DNA of 40,527 nucleotides from Burkholderiales bacterium (GCA_016791285.1 JAEUMX010000233.1:1-40527), one strand, 5' to 3'. Positions 20,911 through 29,782 are shown, counted from the first letter of the stretch. Program-made: numbers and translations. The notes: generated by a model not told the origin, from the letters alone.

Positions 20911-21578
20911 TTGCCGCCGTCCTGTTCGACCTGGACGGCACGCTCGCCGATACCGCACCCGATCTCGCGCGCGCCCTCAATCTGCAGCGTGCGGCGCGCG
21001 GTCTCCTGCCGCTGCCGGTGTCCTACTTGCGGCGCTTTGCTTCGATGGGCGCGCGCGGACTGATCCGGGCGGGGTTCGATATCGGTCCGGAGGACGATCG
21101 TTTCCGGCCGCTGTGCGACGAGTTCCACGAGCTCTACGCGCTCGACGTGTGCCGCGAGACGCGGCTCTTTCCCGGCATGGAAGAGGTGCTCGAGTGGATC
21201 GAGGCGCGCGGCCTGCCTTGGGGAATCGTGACCAACAAGATCGAACGCTACACGCTGCCGCTGGTGAAACAGCTGGGTCTCGACGCAAAGGCGCGGACGG
21301 TCGTGAGCGGGGACACGACCAACCGGGCGAAACCGCATGCCGAGCCACTGCTCTTCGCGAGCCGCCATTGCGGCATCGCCCCGCCCGAGTGCCTGTACGC
21401 CGGCGACGACGTGCGGGACGTGCAGGCGGCGCGCGCCGCGGGTATGCGCATCGTTGTCGCACGCTATGGCTACCTGGGCCCGGGCAGCGCCCCGGAGACC
21501 TGGGGTGCCGACGCGCTGATCGACGCGCCGACCGACCTGATCGCCTATCTTTCGGGACTGCGCCCCGCCAACGCGTGA
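20907..21578 (+). CDS. gph: Phosphoglycolate phosphatase / HAD hydrolase
   Basis: A 223-residue HAD-superfamily phosphatase. Motif I is LFDLDGTLADT (D8, D10), motif II is VTNK, the motif III lysine is in RAKPHAE and motif IV is YAGDDVRD. It resembles Gph, which removes 2-phosphoglycolate arising from DNA repair or oxygenation, and also the UbiG-linked phosphatases of this cluster (MupP-like in Pseudomonas), so the substrate is not certain. It overlaps ubiG upstream and the DMT transporter downstream (GTGA). Confidence 0.85.
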   Translation: MIAAVLFDLDGTLADTAPDLARALNLQRAARGLLPLPVSYLRRFASMGARGLIRAGFDIGPEDDRFRPLCDEFHELYALDVCRETRLFPGMEEVLEWIEARGLPWGIVTNKIERYTLPLVKQLGLDAKARTVVSGDTTNRAKPHAEPLLFASRHCGIAPPECLYAGDDVRDVQAARAAGMRIVVARYGYLGPGSAPETWGADALIDAPTDLIAYLSGLRPANA

Positions 21579-22453
21579 GCTCGCAACACCCGCGCGACCT
21601 CTTCGGTCTCATCGCCCCCATGCTCTTCGTGTTGCTTTGGAGCACGGGTTTCATCGGCTCGAAGCTCGGTCTGCCATACGCGGAGCCACTCACTTTTCTC
21701 CTGCTGCGCTTTGCGTTCGTGCTCGCGCTCCTGGTGCCGGCCGCGCTCGTGCTGAAGTCGCGCTGGCCCGAGAATCCGGCGCAGGCCGGCCATCTCGCGG
21801 TTGCCGGAATGCTGCTCCACGGCGGCTATCTTGGCGGCGTCTTCAGTGCGATCGATGCCGGCGCACCGGCCGGCATCGTGTCGCTCATCGTCGGCATGCA
21901 GCCGCTGCTGACCGCGGCCGCGGCGGGCACCTTCCTCGGCGAGCGCGTGACGCGACGACAGTGGGTCGGCTTGGCGCTGGGGCTTGCGGGCGTGGCGATG
22001 ACCGTCTCCGACAAGACGGCGTGGCAGGCGCCGACCCCCGCTGCCATGACGGCCGCGATCGTCGCGCTGCTGTCGATCACCGCCGGCACGCTGTATCAAA
22101 AGCGCCACGGCGCATCCGCGGGGCTGGCCGCGAGCTCGGTGATCCAGTTCGCCGCGGCGGGCGCCCTGCTGCTGCCGATCGCGCTCGCCACCGAGAGCAT
22201 GGCGGTGCGCTGGACCGCGCAGTTCATATTCGCACTCGGCTGGCTCGTGCTGGTGCTCTCGATCGGCGCCATCACGCTGTTGTATCTGCTGCTGCGACGG
22301 GGTGAAGCGGCACGTGTTTCCACCCTCTTCTACGCGACACCACCCACGACCGCAGTCATGGCGTGGTACCTCTTCGGGGAGCGGTTGGGGCCACTCGCGT
22401 GGGCCGGCATGGGGCTCGCCGCAGCGGCCATCTGGCTCGCGATGCGGCGGTAG
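21575..22453 (+). CDS. EamA-family (DMT superfamily) membrane transporter
   Basis: A 292-residue integral membrane protein with about ten hydrophobic helices in two EamA repeats; LWSTGFIGSKLGL at the start and AGTFLGERVTRRQW before the second half are typical of RhaT/YedA-like metabolite exporters. The start is GTG overlapping the gph stop, giving MSSQHPRDLFGLIAP. The substrate cannot be told. It is the last gene of the mtaD operon; the next gene has its own promoter. Confidence 0.85.
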   Translation: MSSQHPRDLFGLIAPMLFVLLWSTGFIGSKLGLPYAEPLTFLLLRFAFVLALLVPAALVLKSRWPENPAQAGHLAVAGMLLHGGYLGGVFSAIDAGAPAGIVSLIVGMQPLLTAAAAGTFLGERVTRRQWVGLALGLAGVAMTVSDKTAWQAPTPAAMTAAIVALLSITAGTLYQKRHGASAGLAASSVIQFAAAGALLLPIALATESMAVRWTAQFIFALGWLVLVLSIGAITLLYLLLRRGEAARVSTLFYATPPTTAVMAWYLFGERLGPLAWAGMGLAAAAIWLAMRR

Positions 22454-22463
22454 CGGAGCCGTC

Positions 22464-22492
22464 TCGACAGGGTAACGGGCGGGGCGTACACT
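22464..22492 (+). promoter_or_regulatory. Candidate sigma-70 promoter of the thiolase gene
   Basis: TCGACA (5 of 6) at 22464-22469, a 17-bp spacer and TACACT (4 of 6) at 22487-22492. It lies directly after the EamA stop and about 105 bp before the thiolase leader ends. Confidence 0.5.
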
Positions 22493-22603
22493 CCGACCTC
22501 CGCATCACGCTTGGCGGCCTCGGCAAGTGCAGATGGCTGGGCAAGCAGGCGACGGGCAGGTCGAGAACAAATCCCAAGGGCAACCAAGAGAGAGGAGCAT
22601 TCC

Positions 22604-23788
22604 ATGGCTGGACGAGAGGTAGTGGTGCTGAGCGCCGTGCGCACTGCGATCGGCGATTATGGCGGCGGTCTGAAGGATGTTGCCCTGGTTGACTATGCCG
22701 GGGCCGTGATCAAGGAAGCAATGGCGCGGTCGAAGGCCGATCCCAAGGATATCGGTCAATGCGTGGTCGGCAGCGTGATCCACGGCGAGACACGCGACAT
22801 GTACGTCTCGCGCGTGGCGTGCATCAAGGGCGGGCTGCCGCAGGAGACCATGGCGTTCACCCTGAATCGGCTGTGCGGCAGCGGCTTGCAGGCCATTGTG
22901 TGCGCCTCGCAGTCGATCCTGCTGGGCGACACCGATGCGGCGGTTGCCGGCGGTGCCGAGTCCATGAGCCGCGCCGGTTACACGATACCGACCGCGCGCT
23001 GGGGCCAGCGCATGAACGACGGCAAGATCCTCGACATGATGGTGGGTGCGCTCACCGATCCGTTCGATGCCGTGCACATGGGCGTCACGGCCGAAGCGGT
23101 AGCCAAGAAGTGGAGCATCAGTCGCGAAGAGCAGGATGCGTTCGCGGTCGAGAGCCACAAGCGCGCGATCGCCGCCATTCAGGGGGGTCGCTTCAAGGAG
23201 CAGATCCTGCCGATCGAGGTCAAGACCCGCAAGGGACCGGTGCCCTTCGACACCGACGAGCATCCCCGTGCCGACGCAAGCATGGCAGGCATGGGCAAGC
23301 TCAAGACCGTGTTCGACAAGGAAGGCTCGGTCACGGCCGGCAACGCTTCCGGCATCAACGACGGCGCGGCCGCCGTGGTGCTCATGGAAGCCGGTGCGGC
23401 GGCGAGCAAGGGATTGAAGCCGATCGCTCGGCTCGTCGCCTACGGTCATTCGGGCGTCGATCCCAAGATCATGGGCATCGGCCCGGTGCCGGCGGTTAAG
23501 TCTGCTCTGGCCAGGGCGGGACTCAAGGTCTCGGACATGGACGTGATCGAGTCGAACGAGGCCTTTGCCGCCCAGGCGTGCGCGGTCTCGAAGGAACTGG
23601 GCTTCGATCCGGTCAAGACCAACGTCAACGGCGGCGCGGTTGCGCTCGGCCACCCCATCGGCGCGACCGGTGCGATCCTCTCCGTGAAGTGCATCTATGA
23701 ACTGCATCGCTCCGGCGGCCGCTATGGTCTGGTGACCATGTGCATCGGCGGTGGCCAGGGGATCGCGGCCATCTACGAACGGCTGTAG
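22604..23788 (+). CDS. Acetyl-CoA acetyltransferase (beta-ketothiolase)
   Basis: A 394-residue thiolase of the PhaA/AtoB biosynthetic type that condenses two acetyl-CoA to acetoacetyl-CoA. The acyl-accepting cysteine is C91 in NRLCGSGLQA, and the other catalytic residues are H350 in GHPIGATGA and C380 in MCIGGGQG. The start at 22604 follows AGAGGAG. With a phasin as the next gene a role in PHA synthesis is likely, but no phaB or phaC is present here, and thiolases in such places can also serve ketone-body or ketogenic amino acid breakdown. It has its own promoter and terminator. Confidence 0.92.
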   Translation: MAGREVVVLSAVRTAIGDYGGGLKDVALVDYAGAVIKEAMARSKADPKDIGQCVVGSVIHGETRDMYVSRVACIKGGLPQETMAFTLNRLCGSGLQAIVCASQSILLGDTDAAVAGGAESMSRAGYTIPTARWGQRMNDGKILDMMVGALTDPFDAVHMGVTAEAVAKKWSISREEQDAFAVESHKRAIAAIQGGRFKEQILPIEVKTRKGPVPFDTDEHPRADASMAGMGKLKTVFDKEGSVTAGNASGINDGAAAVVLMEAGAAASKGLKPIARLVAYGHSGVDPKIMGIGPVPAVKSALARAGLKVSDMDVIESNEAFAAQACAVSKELGFDPVKTNVNGGAVALGHPIGATGAILSVKCIYELHRSGGRYGLVTMCIGGGQGIAAIYERL

Positions 23789-23811
23789 CCGGCCCATCCG
23801 GCCATTATCCG

Positions 23812-23845
23812 GGCCCGACGCTAGCTGCGTCGGGCCTTTTCTTTT
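23812..23845 (+). terminator. Thiolase intrinsic terminator
   Basis: A perfect 10-bp stem GGCCCGACGC/GCGTCGGGCC with the loop TAGCT is followed by TTTTCTTTT, 23 bp past the stop. Confidence 0.92.
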
Positions 23846-23911
23846 GGGCGGGGCAGCGGCACCCGCTCCCCTCCGACTCGTTCCTCCAGACCGATTCGCA
23901 CAACTTTCCGC

Positions 23912-23939
23912 TTGACATCCCTGCCCAACGCACTAAAAT
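23912..23939 (+). promoter_or_regulatory. Strong sigma-70 promoter of the phasin gene
   Basis: A perfect TTGACA (23912-23917), a 16-bp spacer and TAAAAT (23934-23939, 5 of 6). The start point should fall near 23946, leaving a leader of about 95 nt. Phasins are among the most abundant proteins of PHA formers, in keeping with such a promoter. Confidence 0.8.
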
Positions 23940-23946
23940 GCGAATG

Positions 23947-23960
23947 TTGCGTTGCAGCAA
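23947..23960 (+). promoter_or_regulatory. Candidate PhaR-type operator at the phasin +1
   Basis: TTGCGTTGCAGCAA is an imperfect inverted repeat (TTGC and GCAA arms, central TGCA) lying on the predicted transcription start. PhaR-type repressors of phasin genes bind TGC/GCA-rich sites near the promoter; the match is by composition only. Confidence 0.35.
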
Positions 23961-24039
23961 ACCTACCCGCCGCCGCGACGCTTAAGCTCATGGTTGCCAA
24001 AAGCGCCTTGCCCGACACCCGACCCGAAGGAGTTCTATC

Positions 24040-24573
24040 ATGCCCGCTTTTCCCGAGAAGTTCGCCGACGTCAACAAAGCCGCCGTGGATGCCGCGCTCG
24101 GCTACAGCACCATCGTCCTCGACAGCGCCGAGAAGCTGCTCGACCTCAACATGAAAGTCGCCCGCAGCCTGCTCGCGGATAACGCGAAGAGCGCGCGGGC
24201 GCTGGTCGAAGCCAAGGATGCCCAGGAGTTCGCCTCGCTCCAGCAATCCCTGACGCAGCCTGCGGTCGAGAAGGCGATTGCCTACTCGCGCGCGCTCTAC
24301 GAACTGTCGGCCGAGACCCAGTCCGAGATGCAGAAGTTCGTGGAAGCGCACGTGGCCGAAGCGAAGAAGTCCGCGTCCGACGTGATGGAAAACCTCGTCA
24401 AGTCCGCGCCGATCGGCTCGGAAGCGGTGCAGGCGGCGGTAAGGTCCGCCATGGCCGCGGCCAACAACGCCTACGAGAACATCACGAAGGCCGCCAAGCA
24501 AGTCGCCGACATCACCGAAGCCGGTGTTGCCAGCGCCACCGCGCAGGTGACCTCGACCAAGAAAAAGATCTAG
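24040..24573 (+). CDS. phaP: Phasin family protein (PHA granule-associated)
   Basis: A 177-residue, almost wholly helical, Ala- and Lys/Glu-rich protein without signal peptide or membrane segment. It fits the Phasin_2 family of amphipathic coiled coils that coat PHA granules: an N-terminus like FADVNKAAVDAALGYS, LLDLNMKVARSLLADN, and a Lys-rich end (TSTKKKI). The ribosome site is GAAGGAG at good spacing. It has its own strong promoter, possible operator and terminator, so it is an independently and highly expressed unit next to a thiolase. Confidence 0.9.
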   Translation: MPAFPEKFADVNKAAVDAALGYSTIVLDSAEKLLDLNMKVARSLLADNAKSARALVEAKDAQEFASLQQSLTQPAVEKAIAYSRALYELSAETQSEMQKFVEAHVAEAKKSASDVMENLVKSAPIGSEAVQAAVRSAMAAANNAYENITKAAKQVADITEAGVASATAQVTSTKKKI

Positions 24574-24605
24574 TAAGGATCGAAGCAGCTCTCGATTTGC
24601 CTGCC

Positions 24606-24640
24606 AAGCCCTCGGAGCAAAGCTCCGGGGGCTTTTGTTT
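24606..24640 (+). terminator. Phasin intrinsic terminator
   Basis: A 13-bp stem with one G-T pair (arms 24606-24618 and 24622-24634, AAA loop), the last arm running into TTTTGTTTT. It lies 32 bp after the phasin stop. Confidence 0.9.
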
Positions 24641-24707
24641 TGCAAGCGCCGCAACCGACTCGCGGCCGATGACTCAAACAGGAACGCAGTTGCCCCGTGA
24701 GAGCCCC

Positions 24708-24914
24708 ATGAACGACGAAACCTTCAACCTGAGCATCCGCAAGTTCCTGAAGACGGTGGGCGTCAGGTCGCAGCACGAAATCGAGCAGGCGGTTGCAGCA
24801 GCTCTCGCCGCCCGCTCCATCACCGACGGCGCGTCGCTGCCGGCGGTGATGACCCTCAAGATCCCGCAGCTTGGTCTCGACGTCGAGTTTCCGGGCAAGA
24901 TCGAACTCGGCTGA
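24708..24914 (+). CDS. Small conserved protein (DUF6494-like)
   Basis: A 68-residue soluble protein, MNDETFNLSIRKFLKTVG then a helix rich in Glu/Ala and a short beta-like C-terminus (LKIPQLGLDVEFPGKIELG). I recall DUF6494 proteins with the same FNxSIRKFLKTVG start and similar length; the function is unknown. ATG 24708 is chosen over the ATG at 24669 because it gives the family start and has GAGAG upstream. It is convergent with glgP (15 bp between stops) and follows the phasin terminator, so its promoter must lie in the roughly 65 bp between. Confidence 0.7.
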   Translation: MNDETFNLSIRKFLKTVGVRSQHEIEQAVAAALAARSITDGASLPAVMTLKIPQLGLDVEFPGKIELG

Positions 24915-24929
24915 GGCGCCGCGGCGCGC

Positions 24930-27488
24930 TCAGAGCCAGACCATGAGGCCGGTCTCGAACGGGTGGGTCAGGCGCTCGTGATGGGGGTAGACGCGCACGT
25001 GGTACTCGAGCTTGCCGCATAGCTCGGGCGTCATCTCGAGCGCGAACACATGCTCGCCCTGCTCGTTCGTGAGGCCGACGTACTCGAATGGGTAGCGCCT
25101 GTATTCCTTCAGCTTGTCGCGCTTGCGCTGACGCCCCATCAGCTTCTCCACGCGCACGTCCTCCGGCGCGAGACCGTTCAACTGCACTGCCACTTCGCAC
25201 CGCACCGATTCGCCGAAATGGATCGCACGCGGCCCCGTGTCGAGGCGGCGAATCCTGACACCGCCCCAGAACGCCAGCACCTTGCGTTTCCACTCGGCGA
25301 TCTGCCGCGCGACCTCGAAGTCGCTTTCGATGAAGCGCCGCCATTGCCTGCTCGCCGGCAGGTAGAACTTCGAGACATACTGCCCGACCATGCGCGTGGC
25401 ATTGAAGCGCGGCATCAACGTCGCCATCGAGTGCTTCGCCATCTTGATCCAGCCCGGTGAAAAGCCGAGCGCATTGCGATCGTAGTAGAGCGGGATGACC
25501 TGATCCTGCAGAATCTCGTACAGGGTGCGCGCCTCTTCCCGGTTGCGCCGGTACTCGTCGAGCAGCGGCGAGGCGGGTTTGATGGCCCAGCCGTTCCTGC
25601 CGTCGTAGCCCTCCTCCCACCAACCGTCCAGCACCGACAGATTGAGCGCGCCGTTGATGCCCGCCTTCATCCCCGACGTGCCCGACGCTTCGAGCGGATA
25701 GATCGGGTTGTTGAGCCACACGTCGACCCCGGACACCAGCCGGCGCGCGAGGCGCAGATCGTAGTCCTCGACCAGCAGCAGCCGCCCCTCGAACTCGGAC
25801 ATGCGCCCGATCTCGGCGATGCGGCGGATGAGATCCTGACCCGGCACGTCGGCCGGATGCGCCTTGCCGGCGAACAGCACGAGCACCGGACGGTCGACAT
25901 CGAGCAGGATCTGCCGCAGCCAGCCCAAGTCCTCGAACAGGAGCGTCGCACGCTTGTAGGTGGCGAAACGGCGCCCGAAGCCGAGTGTGAGCACGTTCGT
26001 GTTGCCCGGATCGGCAAAGCGCAGCAGCCGCTCCAGGTGCGCCTCGCTGCCGTTGTTGCGAAAGTGCTGGTTCGTCATCCGCTGCCGCACCAGGATCAGC
26101 ATCTGCGCCTTCAGCGACTGGCGCACGCTCCAGAACACGTGATCGGGAATGCCGTTGATCGCGTCCCAGAACGGCTCGTTGCGCAGGCGGTGCGTCCATT
26201 CGAACCCGAGATAGCGGTCGAACACCTCGTGCCATTCCTGGTTGAGGAAGCTCGGCACGTGCACGCCATTGGTGACGTAGTCGACGGGGTTCTCTTCGGC
26301 CTCGATCTGCGGCCAGAGTGTTGCCAGCATCTTCGAGCTGACCTGTCCGTGGATGCGCGACACGCCGTTGTGGTAACGCGACCCGCGGATCGCGAGCGTG
26401 GTCATGTTGAAGTCGTGACCGTTCGGATTGCGGCCGAGCCCGAGGAACTCCTCGCGCGACACCTTGAGGTCCGGGTAGAAGGACTCGAAGTAGCGCATCA
26501 TCATGTCGTCGGCAAAGTGATCGTGGCCGGCGGGCACCGCGGTATGGGTCGTGAAGACGGTGTTGGCCGCAACGGCTTCGAGCGCGGTGGCAAAATCGAG
26601 ACCGCGCGACGACACCTTGTGGCGCATGCGCTCGAGGATCTGGAACGCGGCGTGCCCTTCGTTGATGTGCCAGACGGTGGGCTTGATGCCCAGCGCCCGC
26701 AGGGCGCGCACGCCGCCCACGCCGAGGATGATCTCCTGCTCGATGCGCATCGTGCGATCGCCGCCGTAGAGACGGTGGGCGATGTCACGGTCGTGCGGGG
26801 CGTTCTCGTCCAGGTCGGTGTCGAGCAGATACAGGTGCACGTGACCGCAGCGCGATTTCCATACCTTGCACACGACACGGCGGCCCGGCAGATCGACTTC
26901 GATGCGCACGTCGGTGCCGTCTTCGCGCAGGACCGGCGACACCGGCATGTCATCGAAGTCGGAATCGAAATACGTGGCGTGCTGATTGCCTTCGAGGTCG
27001 ATGGTCTGCGTGAAGTAACCCTGCTTGTAGAGCAGTCCCACCGCGACGAAGGGCAGCGCCATGTCGCTCGCCGCCTTGCAGTGGTCACCGGCAAGGATGC
27101 CCAGGCCGCCGGAATAGATCGGAAAGCTCTCGTGCAGCCCGAACTCGGCGCAGAAATACGCGACCAGGTCGCCCTGCCGCAGCCATTCGGAACCGTTCTG
27201 GCGCAGCGGTTCGTCATGGTAGGTGTCGTAGTTGGAGAGCACGCGGTTGAAGTTGCCGAGATAGACGGGATCGTCGGCCGCTTCGCGCAGGCGTCGCTCG
27301 TCGACGCGCTTCAGGAACGCCTTGGGATTGTGCCCGACCGCATCCCACAGACCCGGGTGCAGGCGCGCGAAAAGCGTGCGACTCGGACGGTCCCAGCTGT
27401 ACCACAGGTTGTTGGCGATCTCGTTCAGCCGGGCGAGCCGTGCCGGCAGCTCCGGCTGAACTTCGAGTACGTACTGCGTTCCGCGCAT
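24930..27488 (-). CDS. glgP: Alpha-glucan phosphorylase (GT35, DUF3417-type)
   Basis: An 852-residue PLP-dependent phosphorylase that releases glucose 1-phosphate from glycogen or maltodextrin. The N-terminal DUF3417 region (NEIANNLWYSWDRPSR) marks the non-allosteric bacterial type. FCAEFGLHESFPIYSGGLGILAGDH is split here as FGLHES and IYSGGLG, with IGHxxx replaced as usual by NEGHAAF. The PLP lysine is K608 in GTSGMKAGINGAL. The start at 27488 follows GGGGAG. No other glycogen gene is adjacent, which is unusual as glgP normally sits in a glg cluster. Confidence 0.93.
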   Translation of the reverse strand: MRGTQYVLEVQPELPARLARLNEIANNLWYSWDRPSRTLFARLHPGLWDAVGHNPKAFLKRVDERRLREAADDPVYLGNFNRVLSNYDTYHDEPLRQNGSEWLRQGDLVAYFCAEFGLHESFPIYSGGLGILAGDHCKAASDMALPFVAVGLLYKQGYFTQTIDLEGNQHATYFDSDFDDMPVSPVLREDGTDVRIEVDLPGRRVVCKVWKSRCGHVHLYLLDTDLDENAPHDRDIAHRLYGGDRTMRIEQEIILGVGGVRALRALGIKPTVWHINEGHAAFQILERMRHKVSSRGLDFATALEAVAANTVFTTHTAVPAGHDHFADDMMMRYFESFYPDLKVSREEFLGLGRNPNGHDFNMTTLAIRGSRYHNGVSRIHGQVSSKMLATLWPQIEAEENPVDYVTNGVHVPSFLNQEWHEVFDRYLGFEWTHRLRNEPFWDAINGIPDHVFWSVRQSLKAQMLILVRQRMTNQHFRNNGSEAHLERLLRFADPGNTNVLTLGFGRRFATYKRATLLFEDLGWLRQILLDVDRPVLVLFAGKAHPADVPGQDLIRRIAEIGRMSEFEGRLLLVEDYDLRLARRLVSGVDVWLNNPIYPLEASGTSGMKAGINGALNLSVLDGWWEEGYDGRNGWAIKPASPLLDEYRRNREEARTLYEILQDQVIPLYYDRNALGFSPGWIKMAKHSMATLMPRFNATRMVGQYVSKFYLPASRQWRRFIESDFEVARQIAEWKRKVLAFWGGVRIRRLDTGPRAIHFGESVRCEVAVQLNGLAPEDVRVEKLMGRQRKRDKLKEYRRYPFEYVGLTNEQGEHVFALEMTPELCGKLEYHVRVYPHHERLTHPFETGLMVWL

Positions 27489-27575
27489 GGTTTTCTCCCC
27501 TTTGAAGGCAGATTCTAGGTGGGCGAGGCGATAGGCGCCGAGGGCCGAGAGCACGGGTCGTGCCCCCGCACCGCG

Positions 27576-28121
27576 TCAGAGCCTGAGCAGGTTTTCGCGA
27601 TAGTAGCGCAGCTCGGCGATCGACTCGTAGATGTCGGCAAGCGCCTGGTGCTTGCCCTGCTTGGCGAAGCCGGACACGATCGCGGGCTTCCAGCGGCGGG
27701 CGAGCTCCTTCAGGGTGCTCACGTCGAGGTTGCGATAATGAAAATGCGCCTCGAGCGCGGGCATGTAGCGCGCGAGGAAGCGGCGATCCTGGCACACGGA
27801 GTTGCCGCACATGGGTGAGACACCCTTCGGCACGTGCGCTTCGAGGAAGGCGAGCACGCGCGCCTCGGCTTCCGCCTCACCGATATCGGACATCCGGACC
27901 CGGTCGGTGAGCCCGGTGCGGGCATGCGTGGACCGGTTCCAGGCGTCCATCGCGTCGAGCACCGAGGCCTCCTGATGCACGGCCAACACCGGCCCTTCCA
28001 CCACGGTGTCGAGCGTGGAGTCGGTGACCACCACCGCCACTTCGATGATGCGGTCGCGCTCGGGGACGAGCCCGCTCATTTCGAGATCGATCCAGATGAG
28101 GGCGTTAGCGTCCTGTGCCAT
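27576..28121 (-). CDS. orn: Oligoribonuclease
   Basis: A 181-residue DEDDh 3'-5' exonuclease that degrades RNA dinucleotides, including pGpG from cyclic-di-GMP breakdown. D12 and E14 lie in [10 protein letters not shown], the third acid is in [15 protein letters not shown], and KHQALADI holds the histidine and last aspartate. Length and ends match the family. It is divergent from the M48 protease gene with 64 bp between starts; orn next to this protease is a common betaproteobacterial arrangement. Confidence 0.96.
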   Translation of the reverse strand: MAQDANALIWIDLEMSGLVPERDRIIEVAVVVTDSTLDTVVEGPVLAVHQEASVLDAMDAWNRSTHARTGLTDRVRMSDIGEAEAEARVLAFLEAHVPKGVSPMCGNSVCQDRRFLARYMPALEAHFHYRNLDVSTLKELARRWKPAIVSGFAKQGKHQALADIYESIAELRYYRENLLRL

Positions 28122-28185
28122 AATTTTCCCGGGAATCTTGACGGTCGCTATTTTGTCATAGCACTCCCCTCATCGATCGAACTCC

Positions 28186-29433
28186 ATGAATACTTTCACG
28201 GTCCTGTTCCTGGCGGCACTCACGCTGTCCACTGCGATCCGCCTCTGGCTCGGCAACCGCCACATCCGCCATGTGCAGGCCCATCGCACCCGGGTGCCTG
28301 CCGGTTTCGCCGATCAGATCACGCTTGCCGCACACGAGAAGGCAGCCCATTACACGGTGGCCAAAACCCGCCTCAACCTCGTGCGCGTAGGGGTCGACGC
28401 CGTCGCACTGCTGGCGCTCACCGTGGGCGGCGTGCTGAATTGGCTCGATGAGGCTTGGCGCGCCGCCCTGGGACCGGGGATCTGGTCCGGGATGGCGCTG
28501 ATCGGCAGCACGGTCGTGATTCTGTCCGTGCTCGACCTGCCCTTGAGCTGGTATCGCACGTTTCGCATCGAGTCGCGCTTCGGGTTCAACCAGATGACGC
28601 TCGCGCTCTTCGTGAGCGACCTCGCGAAGCAGACGCTGGTGGGCGCGGCGATTGGCGCGCCTCTGCTGCTGGCGGTGCTGTGGCTCATGGCGGGAATGGG
28701 CGCGAACTGGTGGCTGTACGCGTGGCTGCTCTGGGTCGCTTTCAGCGTTGTCATGCTGCTCGTGTATCCGACGTATATCGCACCCCTCTTCAACAGGTTC
28801 TCGCCGATGCAGGAAGGCGACCTCAAGCGCCGCATCGAAGCGCTGCTCCTGAAGTGCGGCTTTCGCTCGCAGGGGCTCTTCGTGATGGACGGCTCGAAGC
28901 GCAGCAGCCACGGCAACGCCTACTTCACCGGCTTCGGCCGCGCCAAGCGCATCGTGTTCTTCGACACCCTGATCTCCCGCCTCGACCCGCCGGAGATCGA
29001 GGCCGTGCTCGCCCACGAGCTGGGGCACTTCAAGCTGCGCCACGTGATGAAGCGGATGATGCTCACCTTCGCCGTGAGCCTGGCATTCCTGTGGGCGCTG
29101 GGGCAGCTGATGGGCGAGCCGTGGTTCTTCCAGGGGCTCGGGGTGTCCACGCCGTCCACAGCGATGGCGCTTCTGCTCTTCTTCCTGGTGGTGCCCGTGT
29201 TCACGTTTCTGCTGCAGCCCATCATGAGCGTCTATTCGCGCAAGCACGAGTTCGAGGCAGATGCCTACGCGGCGCAGCAGGCCTCGGCCGCAGATCTGGC
29301 CCAGGCGCTGGTCAAGCTGTACAAGGACAATGCCTCGACCCTGACGCCCGATCCCTTGCACTCGGCGTTCTACGACTCGCATCCGCCGGCAGCGCTGCGT
29401 ATCGCCCGACTGCAGCAGTCGGCTCTTGCCTGA
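28186..29433 (+). CDS. M48-family membrane zinc protease (Ste24/CAAX protease 1-like)
   Basis: A 415-residue protein with an N-terminal multi-helix membrane part (about 1-200) of the CAAX-prenyl-protease-1 type and a C-terminal M48 peptidase domain. The zinc motif HELGH is H277-H281, with the third ligand region HEFEADAYA about 80 residues later. SSHGNAYFTGFGRAKRIVFFDTL precedes it and is typical of Ste24-like proteins (shown here in parts: SSHGNAYF, GRAKRIVFFD). Bacterial members are thought to act in membrane protein quality control. The first gene of a plus-strand run with cytochrome c, pterin dehydratase and rsgA. Confidence 0.9.
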   Translation: MNTFTVLFLAALTLSTAIRLWLGNRHIRHVQAHRTRVPAGFADQITLAAHEKAAHYTVAKTRLNLVRVGVDAVALLALTVGGVLNWLDEAWRAALGPGIWSGMALIGSTVVILSVLDLPLSWYRTFRIESRFGFNQMTLALFVSDLAKQTLVGAAIGAPLLLAVLWLMAGMGANWWLYAWLLWVAFSVVMLLVYPTYIAPLFNRFSPMQEGDLKRRIEALLLKCGFRSQGLFVMDGSKRSSHGNAYFTGFGRAKRIVFFDTLISRLDPPEIEAVLAHELGHFKLRHVMKRMMLTFAVSLAFLWALGQLMGEPWFFQGLGVSTPSTAMALLLFFLVVPVFTFLLQPIMSVYSRKHEFEADAYAAQQASAADLAQALVKLYKDNASTLTPDPLHSAFYDSHPPAALRIARLQQSALA

Positions 29434-29454
29434 CCCGTGCCCAAGAGGCCGCGC

Positions 29455-29769
29455 ATGAAGGTGCAGACCCTGCTCGGGGCAGTTGCCGCAGCGGCGGCTG
29501 CCGGCACGCTCGCCACCCCCTTCCCGAAGGCCGATGTGCAGAAGGGGGAGACACTGGTGCAACAGAGCAAGTGCAACGCATGCCATGTCAGGCTCGTGGG
29601 CGGCGACGGGACGGCCATCTTCACGCGTGCCGACCGCAAGGTGAAAACCGCGGCCGGCCTGCTGTCCCAGGTGCGCACCTGCAACACCATGCTCGGCACC
29701 AACTGGTTTCCCGAGGACGAGGAAAACGTCGCGGCGTACCTGAATCAGACGTACTACAAGTTCAAGTAA
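29455..29769 (+). CDS. Small periplasmic c-type cytochrome (SHP/DUF1924-like)
   Basis: A 104-residue exported monohaem cytochrome. The signal peptide is MKVQTLLGAVAAAAAAGTLA and the haem site CNACH at 40-44. The C-terminal part VRTCNTMLGTNWFPEDEENV recalls the oxygen-binding SHP cytochromes, where a CN-containing stretch supplies an unusual Asn distal ligand; here N77 and M79 are both candidates and the second cysteine of that family is W84. ATG 29455 is preferred over GTG 29437 because it gives a normal signal peptide. It lies in the M48-PCD-rsgA run. The electron partner is unknown. Confidence 0.8.
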   Translation: MKVQTLLGAVAAAAAAGTLATPFPKADVQKGETLVQQSKCNACHVRLVGGDGTAIFTRADRKVKTAAGLLSQVRTCNTMLGTNWFPEDEENVAAYLNQTYYKFK

Positions 29770-29782
29770 CCCTCGGAGGGCG

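Noticed and set aside
19161..21578. An 805-codon open frame on the plus strand
   Set aside because: Its first three quarters are an out-of-frame shadow of mtaD and ubiG (Arg/Ala/Gly-rich); only the last 223 codons are the real gph gene.
22464..22604. Riboswitch or attenuator in the thiolase leader
   Set aside because: The leader is about 105 nt but I find no stable paired element or terminator-like structure in it.
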